NCBI RefSeq assembly: GCF_900290235.1
Contig: NZ_OLMK01000008.1
Location: forward strand, 1 to 64,000
Direction: 5' to 3'
From: Streptomyces sp. MA5143a
Lineage (GTDB): Bacteria; Actinomycetota; Actinomycetes; Streptomycetales; Streptomycetaceae
DNA: 64,000 bases
Part shown: positions 17,648-26,651 of the stretch, piece by piece
Layout of the letters: the number at the start of each line of letters is the position of its first letter
How positions within the stretch are numbered: position 1 is the stretch's first letter
Translations under genes and position numbers: made by a program
The notes under the pieces: model-generated
Seen by the model: only the letters and a program-made list of their open reading frames with translations
Database searches by the model: none
What the model was told of the DNA's origin: nothing

Positions 17648-17681
17648 GGGGGTACCTCCCCCCGGTCGCGGGTCCCCCCGG

Positions 17682-17701
17682 GGCGAGGGTCCCGCCTCGC
17701 C
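17682..17701. terminator. Hairpin between convergent membrane-protein genes
   Basis: GGCGAGG (17682-17688) pairs with CCTCGCC (17695-17701), loop GTCCCG. It is 34 bp after the GT-C-like gene stop and just before the end of the opposing gene. A second GC hairpin, GGGGGGTACCTCCCCCC, lies immediately upstream (about 17647-17663). Confidence 0.5.
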
Positions 17702-17712
17702 GTGGGGCGATC

Positions 17713-18378
17713 TCACCGGGGCCCCGTCCGGCGGTGGGATCCGCCCCGGAACTCCCGTGGGCGGCGGCGTGCCCCGGCGGTGTTGCCCGCCTTGACCACC
17801 AGCGCGCCGAGCGCCACGAACAGCACCGCCAGCAGCAGACAGGCCACGGTGACCCGGCCGTAGCCGCCGACACCCCGGTCCGGGTCCAGGAACGGGTACG
17901 CGTACCAGTCGGTCACCGCGCCCCGGACCAGGCTGTAGCCGACGTAGAGGAGGGGGAGGAGCAGCCAGGACGCGGCGCTCGGGTAGCGGACGCGGCGGCG
18001 CGGCGGGTCCACCAGCCAGTCGGCGATCATGACCAGCGGCAGCGCCTGGTGCAGCACATGGTCCGCCCACGACGGCATCAGCGTGTCGTGGAACCCGGTG
18101 TCGACCAGCCCGTACACGAACCCGCTGACCGCCATGTACAGCACCACCGCACCCCGCGCCATGTCCGGCACCCCGCGCCCTCCCCGCGTGTCGCGCAACC
18201 CCGCGGCACCCGAGGCCAGCAGGACGACGCACGCCGCCATGGCGCTCAGGATCGTGAAGTGGCTGAAGAAGTCCACGAGGCCGGTCGCCGACGTCGCGGC
18301 GTCGTGGCCCGCGAAGCCCAGGGCCACGGCCGACAGGACGGCCAGGGCGATGCGTGACAGGGAGAGAGCGAGCGTCAT
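17713..18378 (-). CDS. Pr6Pr-family membrane protein
   Basis: A 221-residue protein with six hydrophobic segments (about residues 5-25, 37-56, 73-93, 105-120, 137-155 and 172-195), matching the Pr6Pr (putative six-transmembrane) family, common in actinomycetes and without established function. Conserved-looking features are the GFVYGLVDTGFHD loop and DHVLHQALPL with paired His in the middle of the protein, which resembles the FAR-17a/AIG1 arrangement. The C-terminal 25 residues are Arg/Gly-rich and probably cytoplasmic. It lies 90 bp downstream of the kinase gene on the same strand. Confidence 0.7.
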   Translation of the reverse strand: MTLALSLSRIALAVLSAVALGFAGHDAATSATGLVDFFSHFTILSAMAACVVLLASGAAGLRDTRGGRGVPDMARGAVVLYMAVSGFVYGLVDTGFHDTLMPSWADHVLHQALPLVMIADWLVDPPRRRVRYPSAASWLLLPLLYVGYSLVRGAVTDWYAYPFLDPDRGVGGYGRVTVACLLLAVLFVALGALVVKAGNTAGARRRPREFRGGSHRRTGPR

Positions 18379-18468
18379 GCGCCCAGAGGTACGGGCGGAC
18401 CGGGCTCCCGGCCCGCATTCGTCCGTCCGAGGGCGACGCCCGGCCGTCGGTGCCGCGGGCGACCGGCC

Positions 18469-20082
18469 TCAGGACGCGGAGGTGATGAAGCCGTCCCTCA
18501 CCTTGTCGAAGACGGGACGGTACGTGTCCCACTCCAGGTCCGGTGCCGAGAGGAGGATGTCGTACTCCCGCTCGCCCTCGCGCCCGAAGCCGAGGTCGAT
18601 GGCGCGGAAGGTCCGGGCACGCCCCCGGAAGGTGAAGTCCCAGACGGCGGCCGGCTGCCCCCGCAGCGTCGTCTTCTGCATGCGCAGCTTGCGGTACGAA
18701 CCGGGGTAGTTGAGCTTGGTGTTCGCCTCGATGTCCTTGAAGTGGGTCATGGGGTGCGAACCGGCTGGGTCGACCACTCCGATCTCGAGGCGGACGAGGC
18801 CCCTCCCGTCGACGTAGACGACCGTTTCCGAGGTCCGCTGAGCGACCTTCCAGCCGTCCGGGACGGGGAAGGACGCGTCGAGGCTCTTGTCCTTGACCAG
18901 GTGGTAGCCGTCGGGCAGGGGAGGGGGCGAGGAGGACGGGGTGGGGGAGCCACCGGTGGCGTCCGGAGTGGCGTTCGAATCGGGGTTCGACGCCGCGTAG
19001 AGGGTGGCCCCGATCACCGTCGCGGCCACGGTCACGGCGACGGCGAGCGTGACGAGGACGCGACGCCGCGTGCGACGGCCACGGCGCGGCACCGACCCGG
19101 TTCCCGGTTCCGGTTCCGTTCCCGGTCCCGTTCCCGTTCCCGGTCGCGTGAGGGTGGGGCCTCCCGCCGTGGTGGTGTGCCGGCCCGTGTCACCGTGCGG
19201 CCCGTGGGGTCCCGCGGTGCCCGTGGCGGACGGCCTGGGCAGTGTGGTCGTCGTGCCGGACAGCACGGCTCGCAGCGCCTGCTCCGTCTGCTCCGCGGTG
19301 GGCCGTTCCTCGGGGTCCTTGACCAGCAGGGCCTCGATGAGGGGTTCCAGGGCGCCGCCCTGCTTCAGGGGCTCCAGCGGGTCGACGGCGATGGCGTACG
19401 CGGCCTCCATCGCGGTCAGGCGGCGGAACGGCGGGCGGCCCTCCACCGCCTGGTACAGCGTCGCGCCCAGCGCCCACAGGTCCGAGGCGGGGCCGGGCTT
19501 CTGGCCTCGAATGCGTTCCGGGGCCATGTAGTGGATGGAGCCGACCATCTCGCCGGTCCTGGTGAGCGTCGAGGCGTCGGCCGTCATCGCGATGCCGAAG
19601 TCGGTGAGGACGACCCGGCCCTCCGCGCCGAGCAGGACGTTCCCGGGCTTGACGTCCCGGTGCAGTACGCCGGCGGCGTGCGCGGCGCGCAGCGCGGCGA
19701 TCATGCCGAGGCCGATCCGGGCCGCCTCCTCCGGCGACACCGTCCGGCCGTCGGTGAGGAGGTCGGCGAGGGTGGGCGCCGGGACGTACTCCATGACGAT
19801 GCAGGGCCGGCCGTCGCCGTCCACCTCGTCGTCGACGACGTCATGGACGACGATCACATTCGGGTGCGCGACGCGGGCGGCACTGCGGGCCTCGCGGCGG
19901 GTGCGCTCGTACAGCCGGGCCAGGTCCTCGGGGGCCAGGTGCGGCTGCACATGGAGTTGCTTGAGGGCGACCTGACGGCCGAGGACCTCGTCCTCGCCCC
20001 GCCACACCGTGCCCATGCCGCCGCGGCCGATCTGCTCCGTGAGCCGATAGCGCCCGGCGACGAGCCGCCCTACGTCCGACAC
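18469..20082 (-). CDS. Membrane Ser/Thr protein kinase (PknB-like catalytic domain)
   Basis: A 537-residue Hanks-type kinase. From GTG 20082 the catalytic domain spans about residues 10-270: IGRGGMGTVW glycine loop, ATP Lys K41 (VALK), catalytic HRDVKPGNVLL, DFG in LTDFGIAM, and MAPERIRG. A low-complexity Pro/Gly/Thr linker (about 275-345) is encoded by GTTCCC-like tandem repeats. One membrane segment, LVTLAVAVTVAATVIGATLY, leads to an extracellular domain of about 150 residues with no PASTA repeats; it begins DGYHLVKDKSLDASFPVPDG. The GTG at 20082 is chosen because GGAGG lies six bases upstream; a frame extending to 20127 also exists. Divergent from a SpoIIE-type phosphatase gene. Confidence 0.9.
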   Translation of the reverse strand: MSDVGRLVAGRYRLTEQIGRGGMGTVWRGEDEVLGRQVALKQLHVQPHLAPEDLARLYERTRREARSAARVAHPNVIVVHDVVDDEVDGDGRPCIVMEYVPAPTLADLLTDGRTVSPEEAARIGLGMIAALRAAHAAGVLHRDVKPGNVLLGAEGRVVLTDFGIAMTADASTLTRTGEMVGSIHYMAPERIRGQKPGPASDLWALGATLYQAVEGRPPFRRLTAMEAAYAIAVDPLEPLKQGGALEPLIEALLVKDPEERPTAEQTEQALRAVLSGTTTTLPRPSATGTAGPHGPHGDTGRHTTTAGGPTLTRPGTGTGPGTEPEPGTGSVPRRGRRTRRRVLVTLAVAVTVAATVIGATLYAASNPDSNATPDATGGSPTPSSSPPPLPDGYHLVKDKSLDASFPVPDGWKVAQRTSETVVYVDGRGLVRLEIGVVDPAGSHPMTHFKDIEANTKLNYPGSYRKLRMQKTTLRGQPAAVWDFTFRGRARTFRAIDLGFGREGEREYDILLSAPDLEWDTYRPVFDKVRDGFITSAS

Positions 20083-20170
20083 CACGTGCCTCCGCCAGCC
20101 CTGCGTACGTTCGATTCGCGTCGTCACCCTATCCGGCCGAGTGCGGGGGCCCGGTGGCCGGTTCCGATCC

Positions 20171-20216
20171 GGGCCCGTGTCCGGTCCGGGCCCGTCTCCG
20201 GTCCGGGTCCGTCTCC
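20171..20216. repeat. 17-bp tandem repeat between kinase and SpoIIE genes
   Basis: GGGCCCGTGTCCGGTCC (20171-20187) is repeated with one change at 20188-20204, and a third partial copy follows to 20216. It lies in the 206-bp region between the divergent kinase and phosphatase genes, where their promoters must be. Confidence 0.7.
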
Positions 20217-20288
20217 CCCCGCCCCCGGTGAGCCAGGGGGAGCCCCAGGACGCGCACCCTCCGGGCGTCCCGGCGTAACGTCGAGAAG

Positions 20289-22985
20289 GTGGACCTCACG
20301 GCTGACGGTCTTGTGTCCCGTGTCGCGCGCGAGCTCGGTTCGAAGGCGGACGAGCTGATCGCCGAGGTGGAGCGGTGCCTGCGCAGTGAGCTGCCCGACC
20401 TCTGGACGTACTCGGACGCCATGACGTCGCAGAACGTCGCGCGGCACGTGGTCGTCGTCCTCTCCGCACTCGAACACGGTGTCGATCCCCGTGCCGTGGA
20501 GCAGCCGATCGCGGAGCTGACCCGGGTACGGCGGCTGGCCCGGCACGGCGTACCCGTCAGCGTGGTGCTGCGGGCCTTCCGGCTGGGGCAGGGCGTCATG
20601 CTCGACCGGCTGCTCGAAGGGATGGCCCGGCTCACGGACGACGCCACGCTGATCAGCGAGGCCGCCCGGCGACTGATCGTCACGGCCACCGGTTACGTGG
20701 ACCGCTCGTCGGAGCAGGGTGTGGTGGCGTACGAGGAGGAACGCGAGCACCGGCTGCGGGGGCGGCTGTCCTTGGTGAACGAGGCGAGCGTCCGCATCGG
20801 TACGACCCTGGACATCGCCCAGACCACCCAGGAACTCGCGGAATTCGCCACGGAGCCGCTGGCCGGCCTGGCCGACCGTTCCTTCGCCGACCTGGTCACC
20901 GTCGACCTCATCGACTCCGCGCTGCACGGCCACGACACCCCACCGGAGGACCCGCTCGTCCTGCGCCGTCTCGCCCGCAGGACGTCGGCGGCGCCGGAGG
21001 AGCACTCCGAGGCCGGGGCCTCGGGGGGCGGGGCCGGTGCCGGGTCCGGGTCCGCCGGGTCCGAGCTCCGTCGCGGGGCCGCCCTCGAACAGGGGGCCGC
21101 CGTCGGCTCGGCGACGAAGGTCGCGCTCCCCGAGCCGCACACCTTCCCCGCCGGTTCGCTCCCGGCGCGCGCCCTCGCCACGGGGCACCCCTTCCGGCAC
21201 CGCCTCGACGGTGGGCCCCCCGACCTGGTCCATCCGGCCCGACCGGCCCCCCGGGGAGCGTCGGTCCCTCCCGTCCCGTCCGCCCCGTCGCCCCCGTCGG
21301 CGCACTCCACGCTGGTCGTGCCGCTGCGCGCCCGGGGCGCCATATTGGGGGTGGCGCAGTTCTTCCGCGCCCCCGCGTCCGACGCGTTCGACGACGAGGA
21401 CCTGCTCCTCGCCCAGGAGATCGCGGCGAGGGCGGCGGTCGCCGTCGACAACGCCCGCCGGTACACGCACGCCCGCGCCACCGCGATCAGCCTCCAGCGC
21501 AGCCTTCTCCCGTCCCGTACGCCACCGCAGTCCGCCGTCGAGGTCGCCTGCCGCTACCGGCCGGCCGGTGACAGGGCCGGCGTCGGCGGCGACTGGTACG
21601 ACGTCATCCCGCTCTCCGGGGCCCGCGTCGCCCTCGTCGTCGGCGATGTCGTCGGCCACGGGATCCACGCCGCCGCCACCATGGGCCGCCTCCGCACCGC
21701 CGTACGCACCCTCGCCGACATCGACCTGCCCCCCGACGAACTCCTCACCCACCTCGACGACGTCGTCATCCGCCTGTCCGCCGAGGCGGAGGGGGAAGGG
21801 GAGGAGGACGAAGAGGAGCAGGGGCAGGGGCAGGGGCAGGAGCGGAGGGGGCGAGGGGCGCGGCAGGGGGAGGCGGGCGACGCCAGGGCCGACGCCGGGT
21901 CCGGGGACAGGGCCGACGCGCGGTCGCCGGGAGGGGGCGGGCGGTCGGAGGGTGCCGGTGCGCGGGCGGCGGCGGGCCGTGGGCTGCCCTCGGGGAGCCC
22001 TCGGGCTGGGGACCTCGGGAGCGGGATCTCCGCCTCCGCCGGCGGCGGGGCCACCGGATCAACGCCCCCGGTGACCTCGGGAGCTGTTCCCCCCGGGCCC
22101 GCCGCACCCCTTCCGCACCCCTTCGGAGCCCCCTCCCCGCGCCCGTCGCCATCCCCCACCCTGGCCCCCGTCGGCGCCGAGTCCGTCGGAGTCGTCGGGG
22201 CCACGTGCGTCTACGCCGTCTACGACCCGGTGTCGCGGTCCTGCACGCTCGCGAGGGCGGGACACGTGCTGCCCGTCGTGGTCGCCCCGGACGGTGTCGT
22301 GGACGTTCTCGATCTGCCCCCCGGGCCGCCGCTCGGGCTGGGCGGTCTGCCGTTCGAGTCGGTGGAGGTCGAGTGGCCGGAGGGCACGGTGCTCGCCCTG
22401 TACACCGACGGTCTCCTGGAGGCGCGGGGCCACGACATCGACGAGGGGCTCGCCCGACTGCGCGATGCCCTCGTCCGGCCGGCCGCGTCCCTGGAGGCCA
22501 CCTGCGACGCCGTACTGGGATCACTGCTTCCCCCGCGTCCGCCGGACGACGTGGCCCTGCTGCTGGCCCGTACCCGCGCCCTCGGCGCCGAGCAGGTCGC
22601 CCACTGGGACCTGGAGGCGGACCCGGCGGCCGTGGGGCTGGCCCGGGCGAACGTCGCGCGTCAACTCGCCCTGTGGGGACTGGAGGAGCTGGACTTCCTG
22701 GCGGAGCTGGTGGTGAGCGAACTGGTCACCAACGCCATTCGCTACGGCCGGCCCCCGATCGGACTGCGGCTGATCCACGACCGCACGCTCCTGTGCGAGG
22801 TCTCCGACGCCGGCAGCACCACCCCCCACCTGCGCCGGGCCAGGGTCTTCGACGAGGGAGGGCGCGGTCTCCTCCTCGTCGCCCAGCTCGCGGAGCGCTG
22901 GGGCACCCGCCACGCCCGTCACGGCAAGACGGTCTGGGCCGAGCTGAACGCGTCCGCCGCGCTCCCGGACATGGCCTTCCTGTGA
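20289..22985 (+). CDS. SpoIIE-type PP2C phosphatase with GAF and RsbW-like ATPase domains
   Basis: An 898-residue signalling protein. Residues 1-160 are an all-helical N-terminal region; about 165-390 is a GAF-like domain split by a Gly/Ser/Pro-rich stretch (235-340); SpoIIE phosphatase starts near 395 (PAGDRAGVGGDWYDVIPL, GDVVGHG with metal-binding Asp) and resumes near 635 (TCVYAVYDPVSRSCTLARAGH). Between these, residues about 497-632 are an acidic then Gly/Ala/Pro-rich insertion. Residues 770-898 are a HATPase_c domain of the RsbW type (ELVVSELVTNAIRYG). Such proteins antagonise anti-sigma/anti-anti-sigma switches. GTG start at 20289. The divergent kinase suggests, but does not show, a joint pathway. 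Confidence 0.88.
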   Translation: MDLTADGLVSRVARELGSKADELIAEVERCLRSELPDLWTYSDAMTSQNVARHVVVVLSALEHGVDPRAVEQPIAELTRVRRLARHGVPVSVVLRAFRLGQGVMLDRLLEGMARLTDDATLISEAARRLIVTATGYVDRSSEQGVVAYEEEREHRLRGRLSLVNEASVRIGTTLDIAQTTQELAEFATEPLAGLADRSFADLVTVDLIDSALHGHDTPPEDPLVLRRLARRTSAAPEEHSEAGASGGGAGAGSGSAGSELRRGAALEQGAAVGSATKVALPEPHTFPAGSLPARALATGHPFRHRLDGGPPDLVHPARPAPRGASVPPVPSAPSPPSAHSTLVVPLRARGAILGVAQFFRAPASDAFDDEDLLLAQEIAARAAVAVDNARRYTHARATAISLQRSLLPSRTPPQSAVEVACRYRPAGDRAGVGGDWYDVIPLSGARVALVVGDVVGHGIHAAATMGRLRTAVRTLADIDLPPDELLTHLDDVVIRLSAEAEGEGEEDEEEQGQGQGQERRGRGARQGEAGDARADAGSGDRADARSPGGGGRSEGAGARAAAGRGLPSGSPRAGDLGSGISASAGGGATGSTPPVTSGAVPPGPAAPLPHPFGAPSPRPSPSPTLAPVGAESVGVVGATCVYAVYDPVSRSCTLARAGHVLPVVVAPDGVVDVLDLPPGPPLGLGGLPFESVEVEWPEGTVLALYTDGLLEARGHDIDEGLARLRDALVRPAASLEATCDAVLGSLLPPRPPDDVALLLARTRALGAEQVAHWDLEADPAAVGLARANVARQLALWGLEELDFLAELVVSELVTNAIRYGRPPIGLRLIHDRTLLCEVSDAGSTTPHLRRARVFDEGGRGLLLVAQLAERWGTRHARHGKTVWAELNASAALPDMAFL

Positions 22986-23027
22986 CCGCGGCGCCCCGTC
23001 GCCGGGCGACCGTGCTCCCCGTCGTCG

Positions 23028-24179
23028 TCAGGCGACGGTGCTGCGGCCCACCACCGTGCCCGCCCGGTCGACACAGATGACGTCGACGGCGACCGGTGCC
23101 CCGCGCAGGACCGTCAGGGCCTCGTCGCGGGCCGCCGTCGCCACCAGGTCACCCAGCGGTACGCCGACCGCGGCGCACAGCTGGAGGGCGGCGAGCCCGG
23201 TGTTGGCGGCGGCCACCTCCGCGGCCAGCGTCCCGTCGGCGCCGCCCCGCCGGGCCAGCTCGGCGAGGAGGCCCTTGTCGACCTGGGAGCGGCCGGAGTG
23301 CAGGTCGAGGTGGCCGGCGGCGAGCTTCGAGAGCTTGGCGAAGCCGCCGCAGATCGTCAGTCGGTCGACCGGGTGGCGGCGGATGTACTTGAGGACCGCG
23401 CCCGCGAAGTCACCCATGTCCAGCAGCGCGTCCTCGGGGAGCCCGTACTCGGCGACGACCGTCCGCTCCGACGTGGACCCCGTGCACCCGGCGACATGCG
23501 TACGGCCCGCCGCCCGCGCCACGTCCACGCCCCGCCGGATGGAGTCGATCCACGCGGAGCAGGAGTACGGCACCACGATTCCGGTGGTGCCGAGGATCGA
23601 CAGACCGCCGAGGATGCCGAGCCGGGGGTTCCAGGTGGAGCGGGCGATCTCCTCGCCGTGGTCGACGGAGACGGTGATCTCGACGTCGCCGCTGCCGCCG
23701 CACCGCTCCGCGACCTCGGCGACGTGCTCGCGCATCATCCGGCGGGGCACGGGGTTCACGGCGGGTTCGCCGACGGGCAGGGGCAGACCGGGGCGGGTGA
23801 CCGTGCCGACGCCGGGACCGGCCCTGAAGACGACCCCGGCCCCGGCGGGCAGCCGCCGTACCGTGGCCCGGACCAGCGCGCCGTGCGTGACGTCCGGGTC
23901 GTCGCCCGCGTCCTTCACGACGCCCGCCATGGCGTACGCGTCCGTCAGCTCCTCGGCGGCGAGTGCGAACGACGGGGTCTGCCCCTTCGGCAGGGTGATC
24001 GTCACCGGGTCGGGGAACTCCCCGGTGAGCAGGGCGGTGTACGCGGCCGTCGTCGCCGCCGTCGCGCAGGCGCCGGTGGTCCAGCCGGGCCGCAGCCCGG
24101 TGTGCTTGAGTTGGGCCGCGCGACCGCCCTTCGCCGTACCGGCCGGCCCACCGCCGCGCTGCTCGTCACTGCTGTTCAT
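23028..24179 (-). CDS. cbiD: Cobalt-precorrin-5B (C1)-methyltransferase
   Basis: CbiD methylates C1 of the corrin ring in the anaerobic-type cobalamin pathway. The 383-residue protein has the family N-terminus GLRPGWTTGACATAATTAAY (about residues 28-47), the middle LGILGGLSILGTTGIVVPYS (about 187-206), GCTGSTSER and FAKLSKLAAGHLDLHS (about 293-308). The ATG at 24179 is chosen because it begins just before the conserved start; an open frame extending to 24929 runs through cobK and is not coding. It is divergent from cobK with only 18 bp between start codons and no clear ribosome-binding site. Confidence 0.93.
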   Translation of the reverse strand: MNSSDEQRGGGPAGTAKGGRAAQLKHTGLRPGWTTGACATAATTAAYTALLTGEFPDPVTITLPKGQTPSFALAAEELTDAYAMAGVVKDAGDDPDVTHGALVRATVRRLPAGAGVVFRAGPGVGTVTRPGLPLPVGEPAVNPVPRRMMREHVAEVAERCGGSGDVEITVSVDHGEEIARSTWNPRLGILGGLSILGTTGIVVPYSCSAWIDSIRRGVDVARAAGRTHVAGCTGSTSERTVVAEYGLPEDALLDMGDFAGAVLKYIRRHPVDRLTICGGFAKLSKLAAGHLDLHSGRSQVDKGLLAELARRGGADGTLAAEVAAANTGLAALQLCAAVGVPLGDLVATAARDEALTVLRGAPVAVDVICVDRAGTVVGRSTVA

Positions 24180-24197
24180 GAACGGACCCGGACCCCC

Positions 24198-24944
24198 ATG
24201 CACGTACTGATACTCGGCGGAACCGCGGAGGCCCGCCGCCTGGCCGAACTCCTCCACGGCATGCCCGGCCTGACCCTGACCAGCTCTCTCGCCGGACGGG
24301 TCACCGGCCCGCGGCTGCCCCCGGGCGAGGTCCGCGTCGGCGGCTTCGGCGGAGCCGGGGGCCTCACCGCGTGGCTGCGGGAGCACCGGGTGGACGCGCT
24401 CATCGACGCCACCCACCCTTTCGCCGGGACCATGAGTTTCCACGCGGCGCGGGCCGCCGCCGACGCCCATGTTCCCCTGCTCGCCCTGCGCCGCCCCGGC
24501 TGGGTCCCGGCGGACGGTGACGACTGGCACGAGGCCGCGTCCCTGGCGGACGCCGCGACCCTGCTGCCCGCACTCGGCCGGCGGGTGTTCCTCACCACCG
24601 GACGTCTGGGCCTGGGCGCCTTCGCCGGCCTCGACGAGCTGTGGTTCCTCGTACGGTCCGTGGAACCGCCCGAGGCCCCGCAACCGGCCCGCATGGAGGT
24701 CCTCCTCGACCGGGGTCCCTTCACCCTCGACGGGGAGCGCGCGCTGCTGCGCCACCACCGCGTCGACGTGCTCGTGACGAAGGACAGCGGGGGAGCGGCC
24801 ACCGCACCGAAGCTCACCGCCGCGCGCGAGGCCGGCCTGCCCGTGGTCGTGGTCCGCAGGCCCCCGGTGCTCGACGGCGTCCCCGTGGCGGCGGACCCCG
24901 AGACGGCGGTTCGCTGGATCGGCGAGCACCTCACGGGCCGCTGA
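24198..24944 (+). CDS. cobK: Precorrin-6A / cobalt-precorrin-6A reductase
   Basis: CobK/CbiJ reduces the precorrin-6A macrocycle with NADPH. The 248-residue product begins MHVLILGGTAEARRLAELL, a Rossmann-type nucleotide loop at residues 2-12, and contains DATHPFAGTMS (about residues 72-82), RVFLTTGRLGLGAF (about 129-142) and VTKDSGGAATAPKL (about 193-206), all typical of the family. Length is normal. Upstream is cbiD on the other strand; downstream, convergent, is cobH with a 45-bp gap. The three genes act on neighbouring steps of corrin ring synthesis. Confidence 0.93.
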   Translation: MHVLILGGTAEARRLAELLHGMPGLTLTSSLAGRVTGPRLPPGEVRVGGFGGAGGLTAWLREHRVDALIDATHPFAGTMSFHAARAAADAHVPLLALRRPGWVPADGDDWHEAASLADAATLLPALGRRVFLTTGRLGLGAFAGLDELWFLVRSVEPPEAPQPARMEVLLDRGPFTLDGERALLRHHRVDVLVTKDSGGAATAPKLTAAREAGLPVVVVRRPPVLDGVPVAADPETAVRWIGEHLTGR

Positions 24945-24989
24945 CCCCCGGTCACGTTCGCCGTGGGGCCTCGCCGGACCCGGGCGCCC

Positions 24990-25622
24990 TCACTCCTCCT
25001 CGCTCGCGAGGGCGTTGAGCGCGGCGGCGGCGATGGCGCTGCCGCCGCGCCGGCCGCGTACGACGAGGTACTCCAGCCCCAGGGGGTTCGCGGCCAGCGC
25101 GTCCTTGGACTCGGCGGCGCCGACGAAGCCGACCGGGACTCCGATGACGGCGGCGGGCCGGGGCGCGCCCTCCTCGATCATCTCCAGGAGGCGGAACAGG
25201 GCGGTCGGCGCGTTGCCCACGGCGACGACCGAGCCCTCCAGCCGGTCCCGCCACAGTTCGAGCGCGGCGGCACTGCGCGTGGTGCCGAGCTTCGCCGCCA
25301 ACTCGGGGACGGCGGGGTCGGCGAGCGCGCACACCACGTCGTTGTCGGCGGGCAGCCGCTTGCGGGTCACTCCGCTGGCCACCATCCGGACATCCGTGAA
25401 CACGGGTGCCCCCGCGCGCAGCGCCTCGCGGGCGCGGGCCACGACCCCCGGCGAGTACGCCAGGTCCCGTACGAGGTCGACCATGCCGCAGGCGTGGATC
25501 ATCCGGACGGCCACCTGGCTCACGTCGGCGGGCAGGGCCGCGAGGTCGGCCTCCGCGCGGATGGTGGCGAAGGACTGGCGGTAGATCTCCGCGCCGTCCT
25601 TCTCGTAGTCGTACGTGGTCAC
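24990..25622 (-). CDS. cobH: Precorrin-8X methylmutase
   Basis: CobH/CbiC moves the C11 methyl group to C12 of the corrin ring, making hydrogenobyrinic or cobyrinic acid. The 210-residue product has [14 protein letters not shown] with H43, the position of the catalytic His in characterised CobH, followed by [12 protein letters not shown] (about 72-83) and [15 protein letters not shown] (about 133-147). The start GTG at 25622 places H43 correctly; an in-frame extension far upstream is not coding. No cobalamin riboswitch-like sequence was recognised in the 204 bp upstream. It is convergent with cobK. Confidence 0.92.
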   Translation of the reverse strand: MTTYDYEKDGAEIYRQSFATIRAEADLAALPADVSQVAVRMIHACGMVDLVRDLAYSPGVVARAREALRAGAPVFTDVRMVASGVTRKRLPADNDVVCALADPAVPELAAKLGTTRSAAALELWRDRLEGSVVAVGNAPTALFRLLEMIEEGAPRPAAVIGVPVGFVGAAESKDALAANPLGLEYLVVRGRRGGSAIAAAALNALASEEE

Positions 25623-25826
25623 GGTGTTGTTCTCGCTGTCTTCGGTCGTCCTGCGGGCCTCGGCGCCAGGGTTCGGGCCGCGTGCGCTTACGGCCGGGCC
25701 GGGGCGCCGGACGGCGAGCATATCCACGGCCGGCGCCACGTCCCGCACTCGGGCGGTGACCCTCAGGCGCTCCCCTCCCGCGCCCTTCACCCGCGCGTCG
25801 CCGGTGGTTCTGCCACGCTGACGGAC

Positions 25827-26378
25827 ATGACGGTGCAGAGATCCCCTCGGTTCGCGCAGTTCACCCGGCCCGGCGACGTCACCCCGGACCTGCGGAAGGA
25901 ACTCACCGACTGCTGGGAGGACGTGGCCAACGCGGGCGGCGCGGTGCTCGCCACGGAGTTCCCGCCGCTGCCGGTGAGCACGCACGACGTCGCGCCCGTC
26001 GTCGACGGACTCGTCGGCACCCTGCATCCGGGGCGCGGCAGGCTCCTCGTGGCCACCGTCGGTGGCTCGCTCGCCGGCTGGCTGGTCCTCCGCCGCGAAC
26101 CGCACCCGCTCGGCGCGCACTGCGGCACGGTCAACCACGTCCAGACCCATCCGCGCTTCCGGGGCCTCGGCATCGGCGCCGGGCTGATGCACCGCGTCCA
26201 TGACATCGCACGGGACGAGATGGGCCTGGAGCGCCTGCAACTCTCGACCCGCGGCGGGGTGGGGCTGGAGGACTTCTACCGCAAGGTGGGCTGGGAGGAG
26301 GTCGGCCGCTGGCCGGGCGCGCTCCGCATCGCGCCCGGCGACGACCGGGACGCCATCCTGATGAGCCTCGCCCTGTGA
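25827..26378 (+). CDS. GNAT-family acetyltransferase
   Basis: A 183-residue Gcn5-related N-acetyltransferase. The acetyl-CoA loop is [19 protein letters not shown] (about residues 110-128), an R-x-x-G-x-G pattern, preceded by the NHVQTHP strand and followed by [20 protein letters not shown] (about 140-159), the usual motif B end. The N-terminal half contributes the acceptor site and is not diagnostic. The ATG at 25827 follows a region with no strong ribosome-binding site. The substrate is unknown. It is monocistronic by appearance, between divergent cobH and the secreted beta-helix protein. Confidence 0.82.
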   Translation: MTVQRSPRFAQFTRPGDVTPDLRKELTDCWEDVANAGGAVLATEFPPLPVSTHDVAPVVDGLVGTLHPGRGRLLVATVGGSLAGWLVLRREPHPLGAHCGTVNHVQTHPRFRGLGIGAGLMHRVHDIARDEMGLERLQLSTRGGVGLEDFYRKVGWEEVGRWPGALRIAPGDDRDAILMSLAL

Positions 26379-26433
26379 CCCCTTCACCCCTCCGACTTTT
26401 CCCACCCATCCCACCGGTCCGGCCCGGCCAACA

Positions 26434-26460
26434 CGTCCCACCCGTCCCACCCGTCCGACA
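26434..26460. repeat. 9-bp tandem repeat, three copies
   Basis: CGTCCCACC occurs at 26434-26442 and 26443-26451 and in changed form at 26452-26460, in the 273-bp gap between the acetyltransferase and the beta-helix gene. The rest of the gap shows no gene. Probably simple-sequence expansion. Confidence 0.6.
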
Positions 26461-26651
26461 GGTCCCGCGCGTCTCCGCCGGTCACCTTCGCATGGGCCCG
26501 TCCCCGGCGTAGGGCGCGCCGGGCGCGACGAGGGTTGGCCGGTGCGGGCGGGAACGGCTACCGAAGTCGGCCCGGCAGCGACGATCGGCCGATCCGCCCG
26601 CCGCCGCTCCGCCTCGACGATGGAGGCCCCGACGAGCGGAGGAGCAGGCCC

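Noticed and set aside
18960..18995. GGTTCGA-like tRNA T-arm sequence
   Set aside because: It is inside the kinase gene and no acceptor, D or anticodon arms can be formed around it.
19093..19145. Tandem GTTCCC-like repeats as a CRISPR or mobile element
   Set aside because: They encode the Pro/Gly/Thr linker of the kinase, have no spacers and stay in frame.
23298..24929. Long open frames on both strands across cbiD/cobK
   Set aside because: High GC keeps wrong frames open; only the frames with family signatures and the expected codon bias are coding. The cbiD extension to 24929 lies over cobK.
25623..25826. Cobalamin riboswitch upstream of cobH
   Set aside because: I looked for the conserved B12-box core and stem pattern and did not recognise them on either strand.
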